Assembly: GCF_011397635.1 (NCBI RefSeq)
Contig: NC_064753.1
Coordinates: 42,218,322-42,282,321, forward strand
Direction: 5' to 3'
Origin: Epinephelus fuscoguttatus
Taxonomy: Eukaryota; Chordata; Actinopteri; Perciformes; Serranidae
Length of the DNA: 64,000 bases
The notes under the pieces are model-generated. The model made no database searches. It saw nothing but the letters and a program-made list of their open reading frames with translations, and was not told the origin of the DNA. Made by a program: the position numbers and the translations under genes. Of the stretch, positions 10,117 to 25,270 are shown piece by piece. Numbering within the stretch: the stretch's first letter is position 1; the number at the start of each line of letters is the position of its first letter.

Positions 10117-13100
10117 ATGATCCTCCAGGCTGCTGTGCTCAGTGTCTTCCTCTGCTCCGTGCACAGTTTTACTATACAGGTAAGCATCAGCACACACTTT
10201 ACATTAGCTGACACTAACTGGATGAATACATGCATTTTTCAATGCCACAATTTGCAATGAAATGTGATACAATCTGAAATTTTATAGCCTCAAATTTAAT
10301 TTTTACTCTGTGTCGTATTACAGGACTCTTCTGAAAAGGGTGACGAGTCGTCTGGTGAGACACGGCTGCTTTTCAGACCGTAAAATCCTGTAAATATATA
10401 GTTGTACATCATGTAACTGACGCATGAACAAATTGTTTCTGTTCCAAAGGCAACAACAATGAGGATGAGGATCTCGGTATCTCCACGCTGTTAGAGAAGG
10501 CCAATGTTAATGTTGGTATGTTCATCTCCATGGCAACTTATCATTCAGCAGCAAATGTACAGTTATGATAATATAAACTTAAATGTAGGACAAAAATACA
10601 AAGCTGGTATTACAGTTCATACCTGGAAGTATACAGCAGATGCTAACAGAACCATCAGTGAGGAAGGAGAGGATGTATCAGACCCAGATTTGACCTGCCT
10701 GTAACACAGCAAGATCAAGAATATGAAATGCAGTGCCAGGAAAAAAAGGACACTTGAGTATCTTCGTGTCATTTTGCAGGCAAGAACTTTGACGATCCTC
10801 TGGTGATGTATGGAGACATAGCAGTGCCAGACGGTTTCCAGAACGCCGATCCCTGCACAGCACGAGGCTGCCTGTGGCCTAAAGCCACCGATGGCAACGT
10901 CTACGTACCCTACCGTATCTCCAACCAGTACTGTAAGTACTGAAGGCTGGGCTTTCATTTGGTTCTTTAAACTGTTAGTGTTCATAATTCACCAACATAA
11001 CATGCTCACTTTGTATGTATTTTAGCAGCAATACTCCAAGGCTAGTAGTAGGAGTAAATAATCTAGTCGTAGAGTAATTGTGTGGTAGCAGTATGCTACA
11101 GTAGAAGCACTATTACTGTTCTATACTAAATAGGTAGCAGTAGCTGTAATAAAGGCAATTGTGGATTTAGTGGTAGTGGTATAGCAGCAGCATAGTAGTA
11201 GCAGTAGTAGTATGTAGTAATATTAGAAGCAATGGCAGTAGTACTAGAAATATTAGGACTTGTAACAATATAGTATTAGCAGTGGTAGTAGCAGTAAGAG
11301 CAGTGGAAGTTGTCAAAGTAGGATAGTAGTCTCAGCAATAACAGGAGATGCTTAGCACTAATAGCATTAGTAGTAATAGCTTTAGTGCAATGGCCCCAGC
11401 TACCTTGATTGGCTGTATATTTGTCATTAAAGGAAGAGGACAACTAACCTATTTGAAGAACAATAGCAGTACCAGTAATAGTGGCACTAGTAGAATAATA
11501 TAATGATGAAAACTCTGTCTGTGTGTGTGTGTGTGTCTGTTCCACGTTTTTCTCCTCACTGACTTGGTCAATCCATGTGAAATTTGGCAGAGTGGTAGAG
11601 GGTCATGGGAGGATGCCAATGAAGCAATATTACATCAATTGGCCAAAGGGGGGCGCTATAGCAACCGATTGAAATTGCAAACTTTGAATGGGCATATCTC
11701 ATGCCCGTATGTCGTACAGACATGAAACTTTGCACAGAGATGCCTCTCCTCATGAGGAACACATTTGCCTCAAGAACCCATAACTTCCGCTTATATAGAT
11801 TTTCCACCATTTTTAATTTTTTGAAAAACACTTCAAATGGATCTCTTCCTAGGAACTTTGACCGATCTGCATGAAACTGGGTGAACATAATCTAGGGACC
11901 AATATCTAAAGTTCCCTCTTGGCAAAAGTTGGAAAACTAAAACTGAGCTTCTATAAGGCAATGAATATTGCGGAGGGCGTGGCTCATCACATAAAGGTGT
12001 ATAACATCTCAAGGGTTTCACCCATCACCACGCAACTTTGTAGGCATATGACCACACATAATCTGAGGGGACCCCTCCATTATTGATCCCATCAAACACA
12101 ATGGGGACGCTAGAGAGCTAATTTCTTATCTAGGCCTAACCGCGATATGGATTTTTACTAACCTTGGTAGATATGTAGAACAGGACGCCTCAAGGTGACT
12201 GGAGAAATTTAACTCAAATTGGCAACTGGGTGGCGCTATAACAACAGAAAAATACTTAAAAATGGCTAAAATGCGACCGATCGCTGTGGCTCCCCCTGTG
12301 GACCAATGTCTTGTTTTTTTTTCTAATTTTTGGTATGACTAAGTCATGGTATGGTATGCTGTACATAATCATGGAAACTGTCAGTGTGTCATTCTATCTG
12401 TCCCACGTTTTTCTACTCACTGACATGGTCATTGGCATAGGTAGAAGGTGACAAAGCTACCAATGGGTATGGATTAGTAATAATAATTATTATTGTTGTA
12501 ATAGTAGGGGAGAGTCGCCATATTTGTAACATTTTTCACTCTTTTACTTAGAGATTTTTTACTTTCATGGGTAATATTTTCAGACAAACATCCTACATGT
12601 GTCCGATATCAAAAACAACTTAAAATTCTTTGTTAATGAAAACAAGTTGTGAGGAACTAAACCGAAAGTGGTTTTCTCCGGATACTCCGGCTTCCTCCCA
12701 CAGTCCAAGGACATGCACATCAGGTTAATTGGTGACTCTAAAGTGGACATTCATGTGAGCATGAATGGTTGTCTGTCTCTATGTGTCAGCCCTGTGATTT
12801 TGCTTCATGTAATGGCAAAGTCATAAAGAAAAATGAAGAATGCAACAAACTGATAATAAATGTTCAGCTTTTTTTTTATTTTTATTTTTTTTTTACTATC
12901 AAGCCCAAAGAGAGAGAGATACCATTATCCGAGGCCTGCGGTCATTTGCTGCGTCCACCTGCATCCGCTTCACCCCTTTGAATAGACAGAGAGACTTTGT
13001 GGACATCCAGTCTCGCTCAGGGTACAGACCGCACAATGCACATACCACATATGCATGCATGCCTGAATGCACTCAAGAGTCAAAGTGTTATTTACTTCTC

Positions 13101-14862
13101 TCTTTCAGGTGTTTTTCATTTGTCGGCCGCCGGGGTAATGGCCAGGTAGTGTCTTTGAGTCGCCAGGGCTGTGTTTTCCAGCAGATCATCCAACATGAGC
13201 TGCTCCACGCCCTGGGCTTCAACCATGAGCAGACCCGGTCTGACAGGGACCAGAATGTTCGCATCCTGCTGCAGAACGTCATTCGTGGTGCGTCCAGACT
13301 TTCTTTATGTAGAATATACATGGAACCTTTGTGATACTGACGCAGAAGACATAAACAACTAAAACAGGGTCTTACACATACAACTTGACCTTCATCACTT
13401 TTAAGGACAAATAAATAGATGTGAAACATAACTTGACATTATCATATCATTTTAACAGGTAGGTAGTGACAGGGGATGTGAACTGTGTGCTTATCACGCT
13501 CTCTAAAATGAGAAACCATATGTACAGGAATAGTGTTGTTTCCTGCAGATAAAACTCATCACACATTTCTTTCTTGACTGGCAAACTGTAATAAAACAGA
13601 GACTTGTGATCCCTTGCAGGAATGGAGTTCAATTTCAGGAGGATCCAAACGAGGAACCTTGGCACTCCCTATGACTACAACTCTGTCATGCACTATGGAA
13701 GGTAGCGTCTCAATTCACTCACCAAATTTAAAGTTCAAGGTCATGTTTACATTTGTGTGTGTGTGCATGTGTTTTTGTGAGTGTGTATGTCTGTCCGCAT
13801 CTGATCTCACAAACTACTGGACCAATCAGCCTAACATTTCGTGTGCACATGTATGATTCTCTGCTCAAGGACCTCTCATGCTTGCAGTGATTCACAGTTG
13901 TTGAATATCCTGTTTAATTGACTGTTTCATATCGTCATTGATTGCTGACTCCTTACGCTTCTTAAGTGACCAATAGGGGGCGTAAATTTTCTGTGAATTG
14001 GCCTGGCTAAAAAAATCATGCAATACCGTCTACTGCAGGCCACAGTTTTTTCCATGGTGGAAAACTGACATCCAAAGAAAAGTTTGGTCTCATTTTAAAC
14101 TTGAGTATCTGCAGATTATTTTTATACCTGATACGTTATAATTTGGATTTCCATTCATCAGGTGGACACAAACACAACTCCAAATAAATGATAATGTCCC
14201 TCTGTGTCTGCTGGATGTGTGAATCCACAATTGTTTGCTAACACACTAGCTGCAACGACTGAAAAAAGTTATACTATGTCAGATTACAGCTTGATTTTCA
14301 GTGGCCAAAAGATTCTTAATGCAGCTTTAAGCTTGCAGACTGTCCATACTTCAGCTGTCAGTGGTCACTCTACAATACAGGTGTACAGTTTAAACCTCTC
14401 ATCACTGCTGTGTATTGGCACCATAGGTTCGCCTTCTCCAGGAACAGGCAGCCAACCATCGTTCCCATCCCCAACCCCAATGTAGCCATTGGTAGGGCCA
14501 CCCAGATGAGTCCTACTGACATCCTTCGGGTGAACCGCCTTTACCGCTGCAGTAAGTACCTTTTTCAAACCTAATCCTCCCTGCCTAAACTTCCCACTTG
14601 TTTCTACATATACCTGCAGTATATTTCTCCTGAGCTACATAACATTTCACCTGTCTCCCTACCTGTCTCCTAACTGTACTCTCTCATACTGTCTTCCCGC
14701 TCAGTCAGGCTGAACACGAAGATCAAAAACTATGTTCATTGTAGCCGTGCCATAAAGAAATCAAGCAGCATTTACAGACTTTGACGTCTTTTTTAATCCA
14801 TGTCAGATACGGCTGCTTCCAGAAGCAACCCTGAACACAAGCAGAAGAATGATGTCCTCTGA
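10117..14862 (+). CDS. Six-cysteine astacin metalloprotease, tandem copy 1 (hatching-enzyme/nephrosin-like)
   Basis: Secreted zinc endopeptidase of the astacin family. Coding exons, read from splice signals and phase: 10117-10179, 10324-10354, 10450-10515, 10780-10932, 12904-13021, 13109-13287, 13620-13701, 14427-14551, and a less certain last exon 14807-14862. The total is 873 nt, 290 aa. Exon 1 is a signal peptide (starts [13 protein letters not shown]). The propeptide has ISTLLEKAN and the YGDI aspartate-switch motif. The mature enzyme should begin at [10 protein letters not shown]. The zinc site [19 protein letters not shown] is in the 179-nt exon and the Met-turn SVMHYGR in the 82-nt exon. 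The six cysteines of the C6AST/hatching-enzyme group are all present (PC, GC, TCIRF, GCFSF, GCVF, YRC). The donors after the 118-nt and 179-nt exons are weak (GTACAG, GTGCGT). The C-terminal tail of about 18 residues after YRC is uncertain, because an alternative acceptor at about 14703 would give another tail. It is the most diverged of the three copies. The substrate (egg envelope or other) cannot be told from sequence. Confidence 0.87.
11020..11480 (+). repeat. Degenerate AGT/AGC trinucleotide tract
   Basis: Dense irregular runs of TAGTAG, GCAGTAG and TAGTAAT occupy most of this stretch of the fourth intron of astacin copy 1. A similar short tract is at 39045-39155 in the fadd intron. Confidence 0.65.
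11530..12440. repeat. Unclassified interspersed repeat inside astacin copy 1
   Basis: A GT run is followed by CCACGTTTTTCTCCTCACTG at about 11540. Nearly the same word (CCACGTTTTTCTACTCACTG) recurs at about 12400, so the block is bounded by or built from direct repeats. GGGGGGCGCTATA-type words occur at 11648 and 12230. A related segment is at about 13765-14000. Confidence 0.45.
12680..12790 (+). repeat. Fragment of a common teleost repeat
   Basis: It contains CTTCCTCCCACAGTCCA, GGACATGCA and GGTTAATTGGTGACTCTA, the same words (inverted order and strand) as the blocks at 52690-53040 and 62320-62645. Confidence 0.55.
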
Positions 14863-15119
14863 ATCAAAGTAAGTGGGTCGTGGGTTTGGATGTTTTTTTT
14901 GGAAATTGCTATGTACACACTATCCTCAGTGTGATGTAGAGAAGAGTTTCCATCACTTTCATTTTTAGGAACTTTAATTTACTGATTTTTTTTTTTTTAT
15001 TTTAAATGTTTTGTGACATTTTGCCACTGTAAGATAGTCACTGATCCAGACAGGAAACATTAATGTACATTTGTGCAGCCATGTTTCCTCTAAGTCAAAC
15101 ATTGATCTATGATATTTAT

Positions 15120-15260
15120 TTTTTTATTTATTTAACCCATTTTTAACCAGGTAAGTTCCTCTGACATCAATGATCTCTTTTTTCAAGGGAGACCCGGCCA
15201 AAACAGCAGCATACAAAAAAGTAACAGCGAAACATCCACGCAATAAAAAACATATTAGAA
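15120..15260 (+). repeat. Teleost interspersed repeat fragment
   Basis: The segment TTTAACCAGGTAAGTTC, then CTTTTTTCAAGGGAGACC and GGCCAAAACAGCAGC, is the recognisable start of a common fish repeat. A related degenerate version begins at about 31960. Confidence 0.5.
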
Positions 15261-17200
15261 CACCTACACACAATGACAAGACCCAACAGATTAATTCATC
15301 CTTGTTCTTATGAGAGCTTTAAAATCAGGCAGAGACCAGTTCACATAGCTTCGTGCACTAGGAATACACCTGTTAATACACCTGTTACTTCGAAACTTTA
15401 TGTATGTGCTGTATGTATGCGTATGTGTGTGTGTGTGTGCACATCCTCATATTCATTTAATATTCTTTTACAGTCTCCTCTTTTTCCAACAGATCAAGAG
15501 GAAATGAAGCTGATTGATGCATCTTTTTATCTACAAGCAAAATCAGAAACGCATCTTGTGCTTAATGAAAGTGATTAAATTTATTAATAGGATTGATTGA
15601 TTGATTGATTGATTGAAATTAACAAGTTGATTAAATGAGCTTTTGCGGCGTACTAATGAGATATGAAAAGCATCCTGATATATGTACATGTAGATGAATA
15701 ACTGCTTGTGAGTCTGATTGAATACATATAATGAATAAAAATGCATATTCACATATCTCAGCCTCAGCCTGTGTCTGTTTGCAACACACTTTGACCTGAA
15801 AAGAAATAAGCTGTACAAGTGTGACTATAAAAACAAGGCTTATTCTTTCATCTAGAAGCAGAACTCAGTGTGAACCAGGTGATCAGCAATATTCACACTT
15901 TCTGTCATTCTCACTGATGCAGAGAATCTTGTACTCTCGGTCACTCTTGGTTCATTTCGGTGAATAGAATAAACTCAATGAGTCTCAGTTGACACCCACG
16001 GCTTGTTGTTCAAAATACACTTCATGTGGCCGACCACACAATACTGGTTTATCAAGCAAGATCACTTTGCATTTTTTTGGCCACAGTTCGTAGAGATGAA
16101 CCAAGCAGGACCTGAGCAAGTGGAACTATTTTGTTTTCATACACACACATTAAACAAGCAAATGAACGGTTATCTAACGACAGACATTTCCCTCTGGCCG
16201 ACATGGCCACAGCAAAGAACCATTAAGTTGACAGCGAGGGCTGCTGCTTTCAGGAGCAGTGGAAAATTGAACACTTTTTCACTGAAAGATGAAACAGTCG
16301 CTCGGTCTCATTTGTATGGGATTTTTATTTTGAGCAACATACTTGATGCAAGAAGCATTTTCACACTCGCTTATTTGGCCCTTATTTTTTTTAAAAAAAA
16401 GTTTGGACACAGTGGAGTCTAGGCATCCACAAGGTCCTCGTCTTACCATATCTTAACCTTCAGAAACCCTGGAGTTCTCTTCACCTCTTCACTGTCTGCC
16501 TGCATGCAGACTGTGAAGGACTCCGAGGCCTCCAAAAATATCTAACCATGACCATAGATGCGTGCACGTTCCTGGAGTTATGACTATTTGTGATGACTTA
16601 TACATATGTTCACATTCAATAATTCTTCCAGGACACTCACATTGTTGGCCTTCATGAACAGAGCCCAGTGAAGCTGCTTCATAAACACACACAGGTGATA
16701 AAATGTAGCACATACTGGAGATGATAAACCTGTTTATGGCCTTGGTCTGAATGCCAGACTCAGCACATACACATATGTCCACCTGTGGGAATGAGTCTCA
16801 GTTTGATATTGAGAACACGTAGGGTGAACAAAATAACAAATACTATCCTGCAAAAGATTTTATTATCTCATACAATACCTTTAATAAATACATTTGTTAT
16901 AACAGGAGTTTATTTAACTATATGGCCATTTGTAGTGGTTTTTAATAGACTGTAAAGTGATCCTTTTATGTTGTCTATCTTAATTGGGAGGGTGTGTTTC
17001 ATTACGCTGCACAGGTGCTGCTTTTGTGTGAGGCATCATACTCCAACTTCACCTGTGTAATCATAGTACATAAATATGGTTTCATTCAAGGGTTCATGAT
17101 GACAGCAGAGGTCAACTGACACTCATCACACTTTTTAGCAACCCAGTGTTAGATGAATACAGGCCATGAAACAGTGACTTTTCCACATGTTTCTGTCCCT
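15260..17200. other. Intergenic between astacin copies 1 and 2, no gene recognised
   Basis: One 139-codon open frame (16003-16422) shows no family resemblance and no exon signals, and I do not count it as a gene. The last 200 bases lead into the copy 2 promoter. Confidence 0.5.
15594..15616 (+). repeat. (GATT)n microsatellite
   Basis: About six tandem GATT units. Confidence 0.9.
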
Positions 17201-17249
17201 GTATAGTGGTAAAGGCATCAAGTGTCCTTTTTCCCACCCACAGTGGTAT

Positions 17250-17430
17250 TGAGATGTTTCTGTCTATACACGTGTTCAAACCATATGTGACTGATAAGCC
17301 TGTGAGTTTAGCTGATTCTGGGCTTTCTTAGTACCCAGATAATCCATATTAGGGCTCACTGACGCAGTTGAACGTATATAAAAACCTGGAGTGAAACCTC
17401 GGCTGCACAAGTCCACACAGAGGATCCAAG
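17250..17430 (+). promoter_or_regulatory. Promoter and non-coding exon 1 of astacin copy 2
   Basis: TATATAAAAA at 17375-17384 is followed about 25-30 bases later by a presumed start. A short non-coding exon ends at 17430 with a consensus donor GTGAGT. The next exon starts at 17563 after TCCTGCAG, ten bases before the ATG. The promoter block from about 17220 to the exon end has a recognisable, decayed duplicate at 6449-7275. Confidence 0.7.
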
Positions 17431-17572
17431 GTGAGTTCAGCTGCAGATGTCTGCAGCACAGTGTGATGGAGAAGTGTGCACGCTCTTTCAGCTGTCTTTG
17501 TTGGGGGGTTCAAACACTGTGTTTCCTCTGAGTGGAAGCTGATTCATGTCTGTGTCCTGCAGATCTGCTGGT

Positions 17573-20158
<2,586 letters not shown>

Positions 20159-20275
20159 GAAGCCCGTTCAGATGTGTTGACAGACAGATCAGAGGGAAGA
20201 CTGAACAACAGAAGCTGCGGACTTCAACTCATCAGCACACCAGTCATGATCAAACTATAAAGTTACTCTGAGTGA

Positions 20276-20281
20276 AATAAA
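20276..20281 (+). terminator. Polyadenylation signal of astacin copy 2
   Basis: AATAAA lies about 120 bases downstream of the stop codon completed at 20158, with no other candidate between. This fits a short 3' UTR. Confidence 0.7.
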
Positions 20282-20653
20282 AAAATGATTTCCCTGACTC
20301 ATTCCCTTCTCAAGCCACTTTGAAAGCTCCATACATGACTGAATAACAGTGTGAAAATCTTCTGCTCAAACAAACCTCATACAAAAATTTATAGTTTCTG
20401 GGAATCTGGTAGTTTCATTAAGCAAATGCAGATGAATGCTGAATATTGTGTAACTTTGTCTTATGTGTTGGTAAATTTATTAACCTACATTTTCTGAGTA
20501 TATAGATCTACAGTAGATTACTATTACTTTTACACATGGACTACAACTTTCTTTTAGGTATTGGGGAGGTGAAATATCTTTAAAGTTACAGACTGGTTTT
20601 GTCAGTAGCTGTCCCTCTCCATATCACCACATTTCCTATAAAAAAAATACTTG

Positions 20654-21497
20654 AATTGACCTCTCGCTAAGCCCCGCCGTTTTGTAATGGTCCGACAAGC
20701 TGTCAGAGTAAGCATGGTACCCACACTGTCACTAACTGCACTCCCTAAAGAAATATTATCATGTTTTTGGACAAATGAAAGAGTGATTCCAGAGAGAAGC
20801 AGACAGAGGGGTCTACAGTCTGTGTTTGAAGGATATATCCAGGATGTCAAACTGACTCAGCAGCAACAACAGGTTAAAAAGACAAAGATAGTTAGAAGCT
20901 AAAGCCGAACTATAGGCTACAGATCACAGTGTAAAAGTGAACCACCACATCACTGCTGATCGCCACACAAGACAATGAATATAAAGGGAAACTTTGCTCA
21001 TATTGAACCAGCTGTGTGGCATCGCAGTGTGTGCAGATGAACGGTGTTTGGATTCACCCCCATGCTGCTGACAGCACCCCGACCTCGTTTCCCTTCACTG
21101 GTTCCTGTACAGCAGGGTCGCTCTTTGTTTCACTGTTATAATCATTAAAAAAAAAAAAGCAGCATGTGTATGCATTCAGTAGGCTATATTTTCAGTAGCT
21201 AGCTAGCTAACCCTACACTTTTCAGGGTTTGATTTTGGTTTTGGAACAGGGAAGAAATGTATATCTTTTTCCAACCTCTCCAGGTAACGAGTATCATTAA
21301 TACACGTCGTGCCCCAGGCACAACATTTAGATCCAAATCCACAAAACCAGCCTGAAAATCAAAGAAATCTGAAACGACTTCATTAGAGTCAATGGAGCAC
21401 AGCTGTGTTGTTGTTGGACCCTGGTCTGAGCCGGCCCGATGCTACATTATGATTGGTCAGTCTGTGTTCGGAGGCGAGACTTAGTGAAAGGTCAATT
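20654..21497. mobile_element. DNA transposon remnant with terminal inverted repeats and a 71-codon frame
   Basis: The left end AATTGACCTCTCGCTAAG and the reverse complement of the right end, AATTGACCTTTCACTAAG, match over at least 24 positions with few differences. Inside, 20687-20902 (+) is open for 71 codons with no match I recognise. A third similar terminus (CTTGACCTCTCAGTAAAGCC) is at about 25900. The superfamily is not assigned. Confidence 0.6.
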
Positions 21498-21499
21498 AT

Positions 21500-24030
21500 C
21501 AGGCTTGCTGACATTTTTAGAAGAAATGTGTTTTTACAATAAAAAACTACAATATTGATAAAGAATATTATTGAAACTATTACCATCTTTCTGTTATTGA
21601 TTTAAGTTCTGTTCACTCAGGATATCAGTGCTTTGAACATTCTAATACTAATAAAAGTAATGCTATCAGACATATATTGGTTTAAATATGTTGCACAGTG
21701 TTACAATGACTTACTATAAGGTAGTATTTCTTTATGCTTCCAATTTCAGCAGGTAACTACTGAAACCACTATAGCAGATTAATACAAAATTTGGTCAGAC
21801 ATATTTTTGTAGTGTCATGATCATGTTCATTTATATTAGTGCTAAAGTAAGAAACTAAATGTGTATTAATCTGGGTACTGATATCAACAGTATTATCAGT
21901 GCTCTGTGTAGAGAGTTGTAGTTATTGACAGCCTCCACTGGAGGGCGTCACTATCCTCATGATGACACAGAAAGGTTTCAGTCTTTATCAGTTTAACAGT
22001 AAAAATGCTTTCACGTTAATATTAACAATACATGTAACTTGAACAGTATTTCTAACAATATTAAAGTATCACTATACCCATCTTTGAAAATGGCCTTTGT
22101 CCTACCCTAAATTGTGTAGTGCTTCTTTCTTGGTGTGTTTCTTTTTGGGTCCTCAGTTTGATTGTATTTTGTGGAGCACTTTGTGAATTTTATTTCTGTG
22201 GAAGGTGCTATGATGACAATTACATTTATTATCACTATTCTGTTACTGGAGTGACTGACTCTCTGGACTAGCTGAAAACTTCAGCATGGACACATTCAGA
22301 AATGAGCACTGCCCTCCAGTGGACACAGTCACAAATTACAATACTCACAGTGACTATGGAGCCAAGAACATTTGGAGAGTTGGGATTGTGTACAAGAACA
22401 TCTAATTGTGTGCAAGTTTTAAAGCTTGCAAAACAATAGCTGTAAAAAATACTTTATAAATGTGAGAAAAAAAATGTGTGAGAATGTGTAAAAAAGATTT
22501 GTAAGTGCTTAAAAAATTTAAAAATAAATACAAGTTGTGCTCAAAATTCCCACACTGTATGTGTCATTAAAGTTTCAAACACACACACAGTTCAGAGTTA
22601 CAGAAAAATCCAGCTGATCACAATCATTTGGCGTTTTAGGGTGGGCACAACTACATGCTGTAACTATTTTTGCAGTCACTGTGTGCAGCTTCTTGGAGTC
22701 AGTGAGATTCAAGCACACAAATGAGGTAAACATATAAATGAGTGCGCTTCAGAGGTGTCGGTAGGCGCATTTTTAAATTTTGGACAGTATCAGGCTCGCT
22801 GTTTTCCCCTGTTTCCACTCTCCAGGCTGTGTTTGTATGTTTTAATGACTTACAACTAAAATCAGGCTGCATTTTGAAAGTGGTTAATTCTTAGAGTCAT
22901 TACAGGAAGCACAATTTATATCAATACATTGGGATAAATGTTGATATATCATCACATTAGCTGTGGATGGAATGAACGTTCCCCACCACACATTGGCTAC
23001 ATATAGTGGCCTTGTCACAGTTGACTGCTGTGGGCGGGTTTATATTGCCAACAGTGTGTTGAATGTCCCACACTGATAAGGACAGAGGAGTGTGTTTTAT
23101 GTGACAGATGTTTCAAGCTCAGACTGTCAGATCTACAACACAACATTTAAGCATTGGGGAGGACACAGTGAAGTTTCTGCTGGGGACAATATACATGAAT
23201 ACAGACAATAGGAGGTTTTTAGAAACACTGATGTTCCCTACATGTCCCCAGTGCAACCCCTATTAGAAACTGTGGATATCATTAGTATAGTTTTTTATGT
23301 ATGAATAGTATTTGATATATATTTTCTTTCAATGTGATCTTATATAATACCAACTGGACAAACTCTATTGATAAGGACCATGTAATGATATTAAAGTAAT
23401 TTAATATAATTCATCTAATTTATAAGAAATAAACCCAAAAGCTCCCTACTTTAAATCATACTTTTTGCTGCACCAAGACACCGTCATGTCTTTCCTCAAG
23501 AAAGGGAAATCAAGGTTTCAAAAAAGAGAATAAGGAGGAAAGAGAAAGAATGCAAACTGCCTTTATAACATATATATATATATAAAAATCCCGTTTTACC
23601 CCACCCCCATGAGGGTGTGGTGGTCGTGTGTCTTCCTCAAGCTTGAGTCCTCCACCAGAGGCCCACATGTACATCAAAGGACCAAAGGACGAAGGGTAGG
23701 GGGAGCAGAGTAGACTGCTTCTGCATAGGGCCCAGAATTTGCCTACGCCCTGATAACCACCAGAACAAGAAAGCAGAAAAGAACTAACTCTATTGTGCTT
23801 CTATATAACAATGAGAGGGCCATCAACCAAAGATAAAATGTCTACAGCCACCAAAATGCAAGTTTGTAGTTTCAGTGTATTGAGAAATTGTTTTGCATGT
23901 AGTGTTATAAAAACAAAAACCACTTGGGCCCACAAAGTAAATTATCATGGTATTTTTGATCAAATACCTCCATATTGATATGCAACAGTATTGCAGGGTT
24001 GGCTACTGGTGCTTTCACAAATACTTACAC
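21500..24030. other. Intergenic between astacin copies 2 and 3, AT-rich, no gene recognised
   Basis: It includes a LINE-type 3' tail word (GGAGCACTTTGTGAATT, then GGAAGGTGCTATGATGA) near 22170-22215 and a short (TA)n run at about 23569-23584. There is no coding signal. Confidence 0.5.
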
Positions 24031-24044
24031 GAAGACATATTTGA

Positions 24045-24529
24045 TAGAGTTGTACCGATGCCGATACCAGTATCGGAAATGCCTCCAATACTGCCTAAAA
24101 TGCGGTATCGGGCATCGGCGAGTACAGCCTATGAGCAATCCAATACCACGTAATGCCTCACGTCATTACGCATACGCACGCTACAGGCAAACGAAACCGA
24201 AATGGAGCTCAAAAAGCATTATACTGTAGCCTTTAAAATGTCTTTTTCACCAAATTGTGTGGCTGCACTTTAACCTGTGTCTTGATCTGTGTCAACACTG
24301 GATTATACTAATAATAAAAAAAAGTTTTATGGCATTCATTCTACTATTATGTATTTATTTCTTAATATTTTACATAGAGTTTTAAGAGTTGAGACATACA
24401 ACAATTCATATCCCATCCATTTTTATTTTACGCACTGGTATCAGATTGGTACTCAGTATTGGCAGATACCTAAGGTTCAGGGATCGGAATCGGTATCGGG
24501 AAGGAGAAAGAGGTATCGGTACATCTCTA
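24045..24529. mobile_element. hAT-type MITE with 8-bp target duplication (TATCGG-rich)
   Basis: The termini TAGAGTTGTACCGATGCC and GGTATCGGTACATCTCTA are inverted repeats with minor differences. They are flanked by identical ATATTTGA at 24037-24044 and 24530-24537. GTATCGG and CCGATAC words are abundant near both ends. Confidence 0.88.
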
Positions 24530-24699
24530 ATATTTGATAAATAATCATCACTAAAGTGGATATTATGTGTGAGTAAAAGCAAAAAATAGAACAGCTGGAA
24601 CAGTCCGGTACAAAAATTACATCACATTACTATAATGCAGCCTTAATAACCAAATAAAGACAACACCGAGTGTATAACGATATCCAAAATCTTAGACAA

Positions 24700-25000
24700 T
24701 CTTAGGGATGTATGACAATATCGGCACGTCATTGGTATCGGCCAATCTGCTTTTTTTATTTGCAAAATGAATGAGTGTTATGTCAATTGAAAGGTATTGT
24801 ATTTCATGTCTCCATCTGCTGATGGGCCATCACAATAAGAATATGCACACATAATGTGATGCTAATTCCACTACAGATCACTAAAATTAGGTTGGTAAAG
24901 AAAGTGGATATCTCAATATCAGTATCGTTATCAGTTAAATGGGTTGGTACATAATATGTGCTCCCATAAAAAGATATATTGATATATTGCCAAGCTCTCA
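24700..25000. repeat. Second, decayed TATCGG-type MITE remnant
   Basis: It starts AGGGATGTATGACAATATCGG and ends near GATATATTGCCAAGCTCT, with internal TATCAGTATCGTTATCAG. It resembles the MITE just upstream, but no intact terminal pair or duplication is visible. Confidence 0.4.
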
Positions 25001-25029
25001 CTGTCACAATCACTTAGAGTATATGTAGC

Positions 25030-25270
25030 GTGTAATGTTGGAGCTCAGAGTAACTTACCACACTGGCCCGTCCTGTCCAGGTACATCAGGCCGATACATC
25101 ATGGCGTCCATCACAACAACAAAAAACAGTGTTAAATCCAAAGTCCGGTGCCAAAAGAAAAACGGACTAAACATAAAAAATCACGGTGTCCCACTACTGA
25201 TTCCCCCAGTGTTGTTTTGGCCCTACTCAGGTGTAACCGGAAGTAACATATCTCCTCTTGATCCGCCGAA
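25030..25270 (-). other. Possible orphan promoter and first coding exon
   Basis: On the - strand, ATGGACGCCATGATGTATCG starts an 18-codon frame (MDAMMYRPDVPGQDGPVW). It runs into a strong consensus donor GTGGTAAGTT at about 25051-25060. About 100-130 bases upstream of the ATG is an ETS-type ACTTCCGG word in a locally CpG-containing block. No following exon was found. It may equally be part of a repeat. Confidence 0.25.

Noticed and set aside
13088-13429. 113-codon - strand frame and other - strand frames across astacin exons
   Set aside because: They are antisense shadows of the conserved zinc-site exon. The + strand frame carries the family motifs.
16003-16422. 139-codon open frame between astacin copies 1 and 2
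   Set aside because: No recognisable domain, codon pattern or splice context, and it contains low-complexity A/T runs at its end.
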